From Spisula solida (taxonomy: Eukaryota; Mollusca; Bivalvia; Venerida; Mactridae), in the NCBI GenBank assembly GCA_947247005.1, contig OX365955.1, positions 17,527,322 through 17,591,321 of the forward strand: a stretch of 64,000 bases of DNA. The letters run 5' to 3'. The translations under genes were made by a program, and so were the position numbers. Below, piece by piece: positions 1-12,615 of the stretch; positions within the stretch are counted from its first letter, which is position 1, and the number at the start of each line of letters is the position of its first letter. The notes under the pieces were generated by a model. That model had not been told where the DNA came from, did not search any database, and saw only the letters and a program-made list of their open reading frames with translations.

Positions 1-261
1 AATAGTTGCATTTACGAAGATCAAAATATTTGTACGTACCACAGCAATCAGTCCTGCCAATTACGATCACGTGATCTATGACGTATAATTTTCCTAGATC
101 TACTTCCCACCATGCATTCATGATGGTAACGGTGTGCGTGCACGAGCCATGACGATAATCACTGTCTGTGTCTCCATCCACGGCCAGATTCGCTGGTCCG
201 CCCCAACCTGTATCTGTCTGATAGGCAGGCTTACCGAATGCTAGATTTTGAAGTTCCGTTA
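1..261 (-). CDS. F-type lectin (FTP) exon of PAN-sushi-lectin gene, partial
   Basis: Reading the minus strand from a TTTTTTCAG acceptor (AG at 263-262) gives an open exon that runs off the left edge. It starts with the end of a split codon, then TELQNLAFGKPAYQ, and continues with the hallmarks of the fucolectin/tachylectin-4/pentraxin-1 fold: NLAVDGDTDSDYRHGSCTH, NAWWEVDLG and GRTDCC. Family members are secreted sugar-binding proteins, often fucose-specific, used in invertebrate immunity and fertilisation. The spacing from the second His of HGSCTH to the Arg of RTDCC is 26 residues, as in the family motif H-X26-R-X-D-X4-R/K, and the vicinal Cys pair is kept. The third basic position is Tyr here (CCGTYK), so sugar specificity may differ. 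The exon begins in phase 1, matching the end of the sushi exon at 12616, which is the reason for joining them. The rest of the domain lies outside the window. Confidence 0.85.
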
Positions 262-1167
262 CTGAAAAAAATGTCGTCATTACGACGTTTTGTCATTGTT
301 GCGCATATTTACTCATAATGCACATTCATACTCTCATGAAAATATGCATGCCTATACTTGGAATAGAAGATGCAGCTAATTATAGATTTATTTTGGCTGG
401 CTAACGGACTTACATGTCGTGACCGAAATGTTACGTAATGAATAATATTTTCGATGTGCATGACATGGTTGCTATATGCTAGTCAAAGGCCTTTGACGAT
501 GAGTATTCCATTTCATCGTCAAAGCCGTTTGTTCTTTGAAACCTAACAGGTGAACGACACAGTTTGAGTCGCGTTCGTTTTATGACAAAACGCACCTTTT
601 CAACAAAATAAAGATTGACACCCTATCAATTGGACCATATTCCTTTACTGGGCCATTTATTTGAAGGGATGATAGAAAAACCGTTCCGAATCAAACCACG
701 TGATCAATGTTTTCATATTTCAAGATTGTCATCTGCGTAAATTGCAATATTTATTTGTACATATATATGCTTATGCTGTAGTCTATCCAATGTGTTACAT
801 GTAATTAACATTTCCAGTTCCCATACGTTAAACAATAAAACTTTATAGGTTATATAATTCCAGTAGTATAGAATGGGTGGGGGTAATCATCACCTAATTG
901 ATGATTTTCTCATCAGGTGATGATTTTCCCACGAGATGTATTACTGCATGGGGTGTAGCATTAATCCCAATACGGTTAAATCATCACCCTATTTACTTTA
1001 CAAAGAACCGCCTTCTCTATAGCCTACATCTAGTGCGGGAGGTATCGAGTTCGATCAAAATGATGATTGCTCGTTTCAATAAATATTGGTAATGCATTTC
1101 TAAACGAAGAAATTCAACTTAATTTGTATTTTCTTCATCAATACATCGACTTGTCTCCAATATATAG
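262..1167. other. Intronic, no gene seen; two small hairpins
   Basis: Inferred intron of the lectin gene. At about 487-526 an inverted repeat pairs TTTGACGATGA with its complement (TCATCGTCAAA). Near 884-924 AATCATCACCT pairs with AGGTGATGATT. Nothing coding was recognised. Confidence 0.4.
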
Positions 1168-4100
1168 TACCAGGTGAGTGAGGATTTAAATGAAGGTATA
1201 AGGAGGTGAATGAGGAGGTGTGAGGAGGTTAATGATGGGTGTGAGGAGGTAAACGATTGGTGTGAGGGGGTGAATGAGGTGTGTGAGAAGGTAAATGATG
1301 GGTGTGAGAGGGTGAATGATGGGGTGTTAGAAGGTGAATGTGGAGGTGGGGGAGGTAAATGATGGGTGTGAGAGGATGAATGTGGAGGTGTTAGAAGGTG
1401 AATAAAGATGTGTGGGAAGGTAAATAATGGGTGTGAGAGGGAAAATGATGGGTGTGAGGAGGTGAATGATGGGGTGTAAGAAGGTGAATGTGGAGGTGTG
1501 AGGAGGTAAATGATGGGTGTGAGAGGGTGAATGTGGAGGTGTAAGAAGGTAAATAAAGAGGTGTGAGAAGGTAAATAATGGGTGTGAGAGGGAAAATGAT
1601 AGGTGTGAGGAGGTGAATGATGGGGTGTAAGAAGGTGAATGTGGAGGTGTGAGGAGGTAAATGATGGGTGTGAGAGGGTAAACGCTTGGTGTGAGGGGGT
1701 GAATGATGGGGTGTAAGAAGGTGAATGTTGAGGTGTGAACAGGTAAATGATGGGTGTGAGAGGGTGAATGTGGAGGTGTAAGAAGGTGAATGTGGAGGTG
1801 TGAGGAGGTAAATGATGGGTGTAAGGAGGTAAATGATGGGTGTGAAGAGGTGAATGGTGGGTGTGAGGAGCTAAATGATGGGTGTGAGGAGGTAAATAAT
1901 GGGTGAGAGGAGGTAAATGATGGGTGTGAGGAGTTAAATGATGGATGTGAGGGGGTGAATGATGCGGTGTTAGAAGGTGAATGATGGGTGTGAGGAGGTA
2001 AATGATGGGTGTGAGGAGGTGAATGATGGGTGTGAGGAGGTGAATGATGGGTGTGAAGAGCTAAATGATGAGTGTGAGGAGGTAAATGATGGGTGTGAGG
2101 AGGTAAATGATGGGTGTGAGGAGGTGAATGTGGAGGTGTGAGGAGGTGAATGATGTGTGTGAGGAGGTAAATGATGGGTGTGAGGAGGGGAATAATGGGT
2201 GTGAGGAGGTAAATGATGGGTGTGAGGAGTTAAATGATGGGTGTGAGGGGGTGAATGATGGTGTGTTAGAAGGTGAATATGGAGATGTGGGAAGGTAAAT
2301 GATGGGTGTAGGGAGGTACATGATGGGTGTGAGGGGGTGAATGATGGGGTGTTAGAAGGTAAATAAAGAGGTGTGAGAAGGTAAATAATGGGTGTGAGAG
2401 GGAAAATGATGGGTGTGAGGAGGTGAATGATGGGGTGTAAGAAGGTGAATGTGGAGGTGTGAGGAGGTAAATGATGGGTGTGAGAGGGTGAATGTGAAGG
2501 TGTTAGAAGGTGAATGTGGAGGTGTGAGGAGGTAGATGATGGGTGTAAGGAGGTAAATGATGGGTGTGAGGAGGTGAATGATGGGTGTGAGGAGCTAAAT
2601 GATGGGTGTGAGGAGGTAAATAATGGGTGTGAGGAGGTAAATGATGGGTGTGAGGAGTTAAATGAAGGATGTGAGGGGGTGAATGATGCGGTGTTAGAAG
2701 GTGAATGATGGGTGTGAGGAGGTAAATGATGGGTGTGAGGAGGTGAATAATGGGTGTGAGAAGGTGAATGATGGGTGTGAGGAGGTAAATGATGAGTGTG
2801 AGGAGGTAAATGATGGGTGTGAGGAGGTAAATGATGGCTGTGAGGAGGTGAATGATGGGGTGTTAGAAGGTCAATGTGGAGGTTTTGCGGAAGATGATGT
2901 GTGTGAGGAGGTAAATGATGGGTGTGAGGAGGGGAATAATGGGTGTGAGGAGGTAAATGATGGGTGTGAGGAGTTAAATGATGGGTGTGAGGGGGTGAAT
3001 GATGGTGTGTTAGAAGGTGAATGTGGAGATGTGGGGAGGTAAATGATGGGTGAAGGGAGGTACATGATAGGTGTGAGGGGGTGAATGATGGGTGTGAGGA
3101 GATAAATGATGGGTGTGAGGAGGTGAATAATGGGTTGTTAGAAGGTGAATGATGGGTGTGAGAAGGTGCATGATGGGTGTGAGGAGGTAAATGATGGGTG
3201 TGAGGAGGTAAATGATGGGTGTAAGAAGGTGAATGATGGGTGTGAGAAGGTGAATAAATTGATGGGTAATGAGGTAAAAGAGGGGTGTGAGGAGGTAAAT
3301 GATGGGTGTGAGGAGGTACATGATGGATGTGAGGGGGTGAATGATGGGGTCTTAGAAGGTGAATGTGGATGAGTGAGTAGGTGAATGATGGGTGTGAGGT
3401 GGTAAATGATGGGTGTGAAGAGGTAAATGATGGGTGTGAGGGGGTGAATGATGGTGTGTTAGAAGGTGAATGTGGAGATGTGGGGAGTGTAATGATGGGT
3501 GTAGGGAGGTACATGATGGGTATGAGGGGGTGAATGATGGGGTGTTACAAGGTGAATGTGGAGCTGTGAGAAGGTGAATGGTTGGTGTGAGGAGGTAAAT
3601 GATGGGTGTGAGGAGGTAAATGATGGGTGTGAGGGTGTGAATGATGGGGTGTTAGAAGGTGAATGTGGAGGTGTGGGGAGGTAAATGATGGGTGTGAGGA
3701 GGTACATGATGGGTGTGAGGGGGTGAATGATGGGGTGTTAGAAGGTGAATGTGGATGAGTGAGAAGGTGAATGATGGGTGTGAGGTGGTAAATGATGGGT
3801 GTGAGGAGGTACATGATGGCTGTGAGGAGGTAAATGATGGGTGTGAGGAGGTGAATGATGGGGTGTTAAAAGGTGAATGATGGGTGTGAGAAGGTGAATA
3901 ATGGGTGTGAGGAGGTAAATGATGGGTGTGAGGAGTTAAATGATGGGTGTAAGGGGGAGAATGATGGGGTGTTAGAAGGTGAATGTGGAGGTGTTGGGAG
4001 GTAAATGATGGGTGTGAGGAGGTACATGATGGGTGTGAGAGGGTGAATGATGGGGCGTTAGAAGGTGAATGTGGAGGTGTGGGGAGGTAAATGATGGGTG

Positions 4101-7100
4101 TGAGGGGGTACATGATGGGTGTGAGAGGGTGAATGATGGGTGTGAGAAGGTGAATAATGGGTGTGAGGAGGTAAATGATGGGTGTGAGGAGTTAAATGAT
4201 GGGTGTAAGGGGGAGAATGATGGGGTGTTAGAAGGTGAATGTGGAGGGGTGGGGAGGTAAATGATGGGTGTGAGGAGGTACATGATGGGTGTGAGAGGGT
4301 GAATGATGGGGCGTTAGAAGGTGAATGTGGAGATGTGGGGAGGTGAATGATGGGTGTGAGAAGGTGAATGTGGAGGTGTGGGGAGGTGAATGATGGGTGT
4401 GAGGAGGTACATGATGGGTGTGAGAGGGTGAATGATGGGATGTTAGAAGGTGAATGTGGAGGTGTGGGGATGTGAATGATGGGTGTGAGAAGGTATATGA
4501 TGGGTGAGAGGAGGTAAATGATGGGTCTGAGGAGGTAAATCATGGGGTGTTAGAAGGTGAATGATGGGTGTGAGAAGGTGAATGATTCGTGGGTAATGAG
4601 GTAAAAGAGGGGTGTGAGGAGGTAAATGATGGGTGTGAGGACGTACATGATGGGTGTGAGGGGGTGAATGATGGGGTGTTAGAAGGTGAATGTGGAGGTG
4701 TGGGGAGGTAAATGATGGGTGTGAGGAGGTACATGATGGGTGTGAGAGGGTGAATGATGGGGCGTTAGAAGGTGAATGTGGAGGTGTGGGGAGGTAAATG
4801 ATGGGTGTGAGGGGGTGAATGATGGGGTTTTAGAAAGTGAATATGAAGGTGTGAGGAGGTAAATGATGGGTGTAATGGGTAGAATGAAGTGGGGTTAGGC
4901 GGTTGAGGAGGTCGTGAGAAGGTGAATGTGGAGGTGTGAGGAGGTAAATGATGGGTGTGAGGCGATTATTGATGGGGTGTTTTGGGGTGAATGAGGGGTG
5001 TGAGGAGGTAAATGATGGGGTGTGAGGAGCTAAATAATGGGTGTGATTGGGTGAATAAGGGGTGTGAGAAGGTGAATGTAAAGGTGTGAGGAGGTTAATG
5101 ATGGGTGTGAGGAGGTGAATATTGGGTGTGAGGAGGTAAATGATGGATGGGAGGGGGTGAATGATGAGGTGTTAGAAGGTGAATCTGGAGGTGTGGGGAG
5201 GTAAATGTTGGGTGCGAGAGGGTAAATGATGGGTGTGAGGGGGTAAATGATGGGTGTGAGGAGGTAAATGATGGGTGTGAGAAGGTAAATGATTGATGTG
5301 AGAGGGTGAATAATGGGTGTGAGAGGGTAAATGATGGGTGTGAGGAGGTAAATGATGGATGTTAGAAGGTGAATGATGCATGTGAGGAGGTAAATGATGG
5401 GTGTGAGGAGGTAAATGATGGGGTGTTAGAAGGTGAATGATGGGTGTGAGAAGGTGAATGATTGGTGTGATGAGGTAAAAGAGGGGTAAATGATTGATGT
5501 GAGAGGGTGAATAATGGGGTGTTAGAAGGTGAATATGGTGGTGTGAGGCGGTAAATTATGGGTGTGAGAGGGTAAATGATGGGTGTGAGGAGGTAAATGA
5601 TGGATGTTAGAAGGTGAATGATGCATGTGAGGAGGTAAATGATGGGTGTGAGGAGGTAAATGATGGGGTGTTAGAAGGTGAATGATGGGTGTGAGAAGGT
5701 GAATGATTGGTGTGATGAGGTAAAAGAGGGGTGTGAGGAGGTAAATGATGGGTGTGAGGAGTTAAATGATGGGTGGGAGGGGGTGAATGATGGGTGTGAG
5801 GGGGTAAATGATGGGTGTGAGGAGGTAAATGATGTGTGTGAGGAGGTAAATGATGGATGTGAGAAGGTGAATAATAGGGTGTTTGAAGGTGAATATGGAG
5901 GTGTGAGGAGGTAAATTATGGGTGTGAGAAGGTAAATGATGGGTGTGAGGAAGAAAATGATGCATGTGAGGAGGTAAATGATGCATGTGAGGAGGTAAAT
6001 GGTGGGTGTGAGGAGGTAAATGATGGGATGTTAGAAGGTGAATGATGGGTGTGAGAAGGTGAACGATTGGTGTGAGGAGTTAAATGATGGGTGTGAGAGT
6101 GTGAATTATGGGGTGTTAGAAGGTGAATGTGGAGGTGTGGGGAGGGAAATGATGGGTGAGAGGAGGTAAATGAGGGGTGTGAGGAGATAAATGTTGGGTG
6201 TGAAGAGGTGAATGATGGGGTGTTAGAATGTGAATGATGGGTGTGAGAAGGTGCATGATGGGTGTCAGGAGGTAAATGATGGGTGTGAGGAGGTAAATGA
6301 TGGGGTGTTAGAAGGTGAATGATGGGTGTATGAAGGTGAATGATTCATGGGTAATGACGTAAAAGAGGGATGTGAGGAGGTAAATGATGGGTGTGAGGAG
6401 GTACATGATGGGTGTGAGGGGGTGAATGATGGGGTGTTAGAAGGTGAATGTGGAGGTGTGGGGAGGTAAATGATGGGTGTGAGGAGGTAAATGCTGGATG
6501 TGAGGGGGTGAATGATGGTTGTGAGGAGGTAAATGATGGGTGTGAGAAGGTGAATGATGTGTGTGGGGAGGTAAATGATGGGTGTGAGGAGGTACATGAT
6601 GGGTGTGAGAGGGTGAATGATGGGATGTTAGAAGGTGAATGTGGAGGTGTGGGGAGGTAAATGATGGATGTGAGGGGGTGAATGATGCAGTGTTAGAAGG
6701 TGAATGATGGGTGTGAGAAGGTGAATGGTGGGTGTGAGGAGGTAAAAGAGGGGTGTGAGAAGAAATATGATGGGTGTGAGAGGGTGAATGATGAGGTTTT
6801 AGAAGGTGAAGGTGGAGGTGTGGGGAGTTAAATGATGGGTGTGAGGAGGTACATGATTAGTGTGAGGAGGTAAATGATGGGTGTGAGGAGTTAAATGATG
6901 GGTATGAGGAGGTAAATGATGGGTTTGAGGAGGTAAATGATGGGTGTGAGAGGGTGAATGATGGGGTGTTAGGGGTGGATGAGGTCGAGAGAAGGTAAAT
7001 GATGGGTGTGAGGGGGTGAATGATGGGGTTTTAGAAAGTGAATGTGAAGGTGTGAGGAGGTAAATGATGGGTGTAATGGGTAGAATGAAAGGGGGTTAGG

Positions 7101-7790
7101 CGGTGGATGAGGTCGTGAGAAGGTGAATGTGGAGGTGTGAGGATGTGAATGATGGATGTGAGGAGGTAAATGATTGATGTGAGGAGGTAACTGGTGGGGG
7201 TGAGGAGGTGAATTATGGGTGAGGGGAGCTAAATGATGGGTGTGAGGAGGTGAATGATGGGTTGTTAGAAGGTGAATGTGGAGGTGTGAGAAGGTGAATG
7301 ATGTGTGTGAGGAGGTAATGATGGGTGTGAGGAGGTGAATGATGGGTGTGAGGAGGTAAATGATGGGTGTGAGGAGTTAAATGATGGGTGTGAGGAGGTA
7401 AATGATGGGTGTTAGAGGGTGAATGATGGGTGTTAAGGGGTGGATGAGGTCGTGAGAAGGTAATTGATGGGTGTGAGGGGGGTGTTTGATGGGGTTTTCG
7501 AAGGTGAATGTGAAGGTGTGAGGAGGTAAATGATGAGTGTAAGGGGTTGAATGAAGGGGGGTTAGGGGGTGGATGAGGTCGTGAGAAGAAGAATGTTGAG
7601 GTGTGAGGAGGTAAATGATGGGTGTGAGGAGGTGATTGATGGGGTGTTTGGGGTGAATGAGGGGTGTGAGGAGGTAGATGATGGTGTGTGAGGAGGTAAA
7701 AAATGGGTGTGATGGTGTGAATAAGGGGTGTGAGAAGGTGAATGTGAAGGTGTGAGGAGGTTATTGATGGGTGTGAGGAGGTGAATAATG
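1168..7790. repeat. G-rich minisatellite, block I, 21 bp period
   Basis: Several hundred tandem copies of a unit close to GTGTGAGGAGGTAAATGATG (plus one G, 21 bp) fill this stretch. Variants recur: GTGAATGATGG, GGTGTTAGAAGGTGAATG, TGTGGGGAGG. Because 21 is divisible by three and the unit lacks stops in several frames, long spurious reading frames open on both strands: NDGCEEV heptads on plus, and HHSPPHT or SFTSSHP heptads on minus. These are not genes. Long-range duplications occur: a block at about 4800-4960 recurs at 7000-7150 (shift about 2.2 kb), and 5340-5480 recurs about 245 bp later. The plus strand is strongly G-rich with almost no C. In the lectin gene this array is intronic and the transcript would be C-rich. 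Confidence 0.95.
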
Positions 7791-8745
7791 GGGTGTTAGG
7801 GGGTGAATTAGGGGTGTGAGGATGTAAATAATGGGTTGTTAGGGGGTGAATGAGGGGGTGTTAGAGGGTGAATGAGGGTTGTGACGAGGTAAATGATGGA
7901 TGTGAGGGGTGAATGATGGGGTGTTAGGGGGTGAATGAGGGGATGTTAGGGGGTGAATGAGGGGGTGTTAGGGGGTGAATGAGGGGATGTTAGGGGGTGA
8001 ACGAGGGGGTGTTACGGGGTGAATGAGGGGGTGTTAGGGGTGAATGAGGGGTGTTAGGGATGAATGAGGGGGTGTTAGGGGTGAATGAGGGGGTGTTAGG
8101 GGTGAATGAGGGGGTGTTAGGGATGAATGAGGGGGTGTTAGGGGGTGAATGAGGGTTGTTAGGGGTGAATGAGGGGGTGTTAGGGGTGAATGAGGGGGTG
8201 TTAGGGGTGAATGAGGGGGTGTTAGGGGGTGAATGAGGGGATGTTAGGGGGTGAATGAGGGGGTGTTAGGGGGTGAATGAGGGGATGTTAGGGGGTGAAC
8301 GAGGGGGTGTTACGGGGTGAATGAGGGGGTGTTAGGGGTGAATGAGGGTGTTAGGGATGAATGAGGGGGTGTTAGGGGTGAATGAGGGGGTGTTAGGGGT
8401 GAATGAGGGGGTGTTAGGGATGAATGAGGGGGTGTTAGGGGGTGAATGAGGGTTGTTAGGGGTGAATGAGGGGGTGTTAGGGGTGAATGAGGGGGTGTTA
8501 GGGGTGAATGAGGGGGTGTTAGGGGTGAATGAGGGGGTGTTAGGGGTGAATGAGGGGGTGTTAGGGGGTGAATGAGGGTTGTTAGGGATGAATGAGGGGG
8601 TGTTAGGGGTGAATGAGGGGGTGTTAGGGGGTGAATGAGGGGGTGTTAGGGGTGAATGAGGGGGTGTTAGGGGTGAATGAGGGGGTGTTAGGGGGTGAAT
8701 GAGGGTTGTTAGGGGTGAATGAGGGGTGTTAGGAGGTGAATGATA
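7791..8745. repeat. G-rich minisatellite, block II (GGGGGTGTTAGGGGTGAATGA)
   Basis: The array changes to a more homogeneous 20-21 bp unit close to GGGTGTTAGGGGTGAATGAG. Runs of four or five G recur every unit, giving high G-quadruplex potential. A higher-order copy is visible: the string with the rare variants AACGAGG and TTACGGGG begins near 7983 and recurs near 8281, a shift of 298 bp, with one small indel between copies. The greater homogeneity compared with block I suggests more recent expansion. Confidence 0.95.
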
Positions 8746-11299
8746 GTAAGTAAGTAAGTAAGTAAAGTCTTTTTTTTTAAGAGGCTATCATATATACAAT
8801 AATGCAATCTTCCATATGGGCCTCAACATATATACATAAATATATAAATAGGTACATTACATCAAAGACAAGTTCACAAATATAAATAACAACATATTTA
8901 TTACAAAGAAAATAATAGGACAACGATACCCCGACCAAAAACAACGTCAATTAAGTTTAGAAGTGCGTTGTATACGGTGCCACGCTTTTATGTTACAGAA
9001 CATCCTGACGCTATTGACATGCTTTTTAAAGCAGAATGTGACGTTTAGCCATGACAAAGTAGTTTAACAGTCGTCTGGCAATGATATTCAGGCTTGCACA
9101 GTATTTTCAAGAAGCTGTTACCTCTACGATTGTCAGCGTCTAGTAAGCTGACAATAGAAGCACGTAAACATGATAGCACCATGTGAATATTTTGTTGAAG
9201 ACATCACTTCCGGTCAACAAATTTTGGTGCTATACGTACAGTTTAATAGCAATAATGCGTACAATTTAGTTATTTTGCATAACATTGTGTTTAATGTTTA
9301 CTTGACCCAAATTGGAAATCACTTATTTCTTATTAATATTTACCCTTGCATATTCAATTAACAATGTCGGGTTACGGGTTTAAGATGCCATAGATCTTGG
9401 AAAGGTATGATCATAGCCATAGGACACAATACAGTGTATCCATGATCGTTAGAAAGTACTGACAGCTCATGTTGCGACTGTGGAGGGCATTGAATTTGTT
9501 CTCATGAAGCTGAATTTAAAGGCCGACGCAGATGGTCATCAAGATGTGCATCATCAAGCAGAAGCTTCAGAGCGTTGAGTGTTACATGTTTACCTTATAC
9601 ATAGATGTGTGGAACAACATTGTACAACCCCATATTTTCTGTAAATGTGGCAGAGACGCCTGATTGGCATAGCCTGATTACATTATTACTTTTGCGAATT
9701 TGATATTGTCAATAAATAATTTTCGTGGTTTGGTTTTGTGACTACCTAAACCTTGATTACAATCATTATTATGGTTTTTGCACATATTTGACCTAATGTT
9801 TTGATTTTATCACATGCAAATTTTCCATAAAATTGAAGCACCTTAACTAATATCAAACACCCACTGTTGCGTTTTAAAATCAGTTAAGTGTAAGTGTAGA
9901 AGCTTCTTCTTTCATTTGTTTTGTCAAGGGCAGGATCTGACAGTCTGTCCTGTTGTATCTATTCCTTCTAACATAAGTTTTTATTTTTTCTCTCTTATTT
10001 TCTCCTTTTCAAGCTTAGCACTGACATTTAATTAAATGTTCACAGTATTTTCTAGCTCGTTCTGGTGATGTGCTAGCAGTTACAATTATCTTATCTATAT
10101 TGGCCCTTTTCATATGTCTCAATGACCTTTAAATTGCTGGTAGGCTCACAACTAGCATGTCCATGCTTGTTTTGGTATTAGTTCTGTGTAAGATGAATGA
10201 ATAATACTTCTTACCATTTTTGGTCAGGAGTGTAACACGTATTTGTACATGTAAACAGTTCTGGTAGAAGCACAACTTGGTATCTTTTATATAAATTTCA
10301 ATTTTAAAATGGCTATCACATAGTATAGCATAGCAAAAAAGTACTTGTTGGTCATTGGCAAGCAGTTTGAAAAAAAATTGCATTTTTTATTTAAATGTCT
10401 AAATTTTAAATATGAAATGGACACAATTTAAAGACTTCTGTCCAATTTAACTTACCTTATTTGCACCAGATCAAACAATTATCATTTACACTTTGTTATA
10501 ACTTTAAAATACAGCACAAAACATCTGTAAAGCATTTCAGAAGGCTATACAAAGAATATGCATAAAATCAAGAAACTATGTTTCACTCCTGACAATCACA
10601 TGATGTCCATGTGCTCAATACACAAACATCACCTTTACTCGTAATTGTTTTTTGTGATCACTCTCAGACTCTGACTTCCCGGAAAAGCATATAAAATGTA
10701 CATGTGTACAGTTTTTGGCATTACTATTACTCCCTATATACCAAATGTTTCACTCCTGACGGATTCAGGCCAGCTGCTTTCTATGAATGAAACCAATAGT
10801 TATATTAATAACATAAGAAACATATTTTACCTATTTTATTATGACATATTTCTCTTCACTCTGAACAACAAAGAATGTTAATCATTTAAATGTTATTGAA
10901 GCTGTATCTCAATACACATTTTTTTCATAAATTTTTTAGTGATTTTTTTCTAAGCACCCACTTAAGTAATCGCTTATTTTTTACGTCTTGACATGACAAT
11001 AATACTTAAAATTATACACCATCTTAAAGGCGATATATTTAATTTTTTCTAAAAAACAATTGTAACTTTGAAACTCATCAATATATTTCACAGGAATGTC
11101 CTGAATTATGTGATTGATGAAAACTGTCACGTTTTTTTGTTTCCCTCCTGACATTTTTGACATGTTTTTTTATCATTACTTTTTTTTCTGTAATGCTATT
11201 TCTTTCAAACTTCACAGGCTATTTTATGACATCAAATGATATGTTTAAGGGTAAAAGATATAAGAATAATTAGTTTAGAATATATTTTATTGAGGAAAA
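8746..11299. other. AT-rich insertion interior, possible LINE 3' sequence
   Basis: The array stops at a (GTAA)n tract followed by a T run (8747-8780). On the minus strand this reads as an A run then (TTAC)n, as at the 3' end of a non-LTR retrotransposon. A LINE reverse-transcriptase fragment lies on the same strand at 12352-11300. The intervening 2.5 kb shows no recognisable protein and may include other insertions. The short open frames here have no family features. Confidence 0.4.
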
Positions 11300-12352
11300 A
11301 CCTTAACTAGCCATTTTTTTGAAAACAACCCAGATAGGAAGTTATCCATGCTATACTCTCTGATGACATATGGTAATATTTGAGCTTGTCTATAAGAATT
11401 TTGTGGTTGACAAGGTCAAATGCTTTGGACAAGTCAAGGAGCAATGTACCAACAAATTTTCCATCATTTATTGCACTGATCCAGTTATCAACTATATTTG
11501 TAAGTGCAGTTTCACAAGAGTGTTTGGCTCTGAATCCTGATTGTGAGGTGTGCAACAAGGAATGTCTTTCAAGAAACTGTTTGTGTTCATCAGAGACGTT
11601 TTTCTCAAACAGTTTTGATATGACTGGAAGTATTGATATAGGACGATAGTTACTTTTATCTTATTTTTTGCCCTTTTTGTATATGGGAATTACTTTTGAT
11701 TGTTTTAGAGATTTTGGAAATGTTTTTTCATTTATGCTTATGTTTATGATGGATGCAAGAGGTTTCGCTATTATTAGAGATGCTGTTTTCAGAAATTTTG
11801 CACTTATATTGTCAAGACCAGTTGATTTCGTAATGTCTAATTTGTCCAATTGCTCTTTTACATATTTTTCTGTAACATGGGGAATAATAAATTTTGGCGT
11901 GTCACTGGGTATTTTGTCTTGTGTTATATTCTTTAGGACTGATGAAGTTGTATCATTACATTCCTGTATGTTATTGCTGTTCTTGAAAATATTTGTGAAA
12001 TATGTATTGAATACTTCTGCTGATTTGTTAGGATCGGTGATTGGTTTACCATTTTCGTCATTTATGTTATGTGTTTGGTGGCTGTCAGTTTTGCCAGAGA
12101 TATCTTTTAGGTTTTTCCATAGTTTCTTTGGTTGTTTGCCGTTATTTTGAATTCCGTGGTGAAAGAAATCTTTTTTTGCTTGGTGTGAAAGTGATCTTAC
12201 TTTACATCTCCATTTTTTAAAATCAGTTTCATTGTTGGTCTTTTTGGCATGGTCTCTTTTGTGAATTGCATCTAATATTTCATCATTGAACCAATTATTT
12301 TGGTTTTTTTGTTTAACACGTTTTTGTTTGTTTGGTGCATGGGTGTTAAGAG
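11300..12352 (-). mobile_element. LINE (Jockey/CR1-like) reverse transcriptase fragment
   Basis: The minus strand encodes the linker between endonuclease and reverse transcriptase (LNTHAPNKQKRVKQ), then the conserved RT blocks: KSTGLDNISAKFLK, FPKSLKQSKVIPIYKKG, SNYRPISILPVISKLFEK, HTSQSGFRAKHSCETAL and LLLDLSKAFDLVNHKIL. An in-frame TAA interrupts it at about 11660 (after IYKKGKK), and homology stops after SYLGCFQKNG, before the catalytic YADD block. The 5' end is truncated near 12352. It abuts minisatellite units on that side, so the element appears to have landed inside the array. It is a dead copy. Confidence 0.85.
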
Positions 12353-12400
12353 TTTGGAGATGGGGTGTTAGGGGTGAATAAGCGGATGTATGGTAGGTTG
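12353..12400. repeat. Remnant of the G-rich minisatellite beyond the LINE
   Basis: TGGGGTGTTAGGGGTGAATA at 12361-12380 is a unit of array block II, which otherwise ends at 8745. It shows that the array once continued and was split by the 3.6 kb of inserted DNA. Confidence 0.75.
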
Positions 12401-12615
12401 GAGGTGGTGAGTTTCAGCATGTTTTTAAGACGGACATTTACAGCTTATAGCGATTCCGTTCATGAACACGTGAATTTTGGTGCACATGTTATGCTAAATT
12501 ACGCAATGTGCCGACCGCACCCACATTAACTGCATGTCGGAAAAATAAATGAAAAACAGTGTAGTCTATAATTATATCTATTCTGTTCTTGTTACATGTA
12601 TCTAACATACATTAC

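Noticed and set aside
1970..3514. 514-codon minus-strand frame rich in His, Ser and Pro
   Set aside because: It lies wholly in the 21 bp minisatellite; the heptad pattern is the repeat itself and similar frames occur on both strands.
7791..8745. Telomere-like TTAGGGG strings
   Set aside because: TTAGGG occurs once per 20-21 bp unit with GTGAATGAGGG between; it is not a (TTAGGG)n array.
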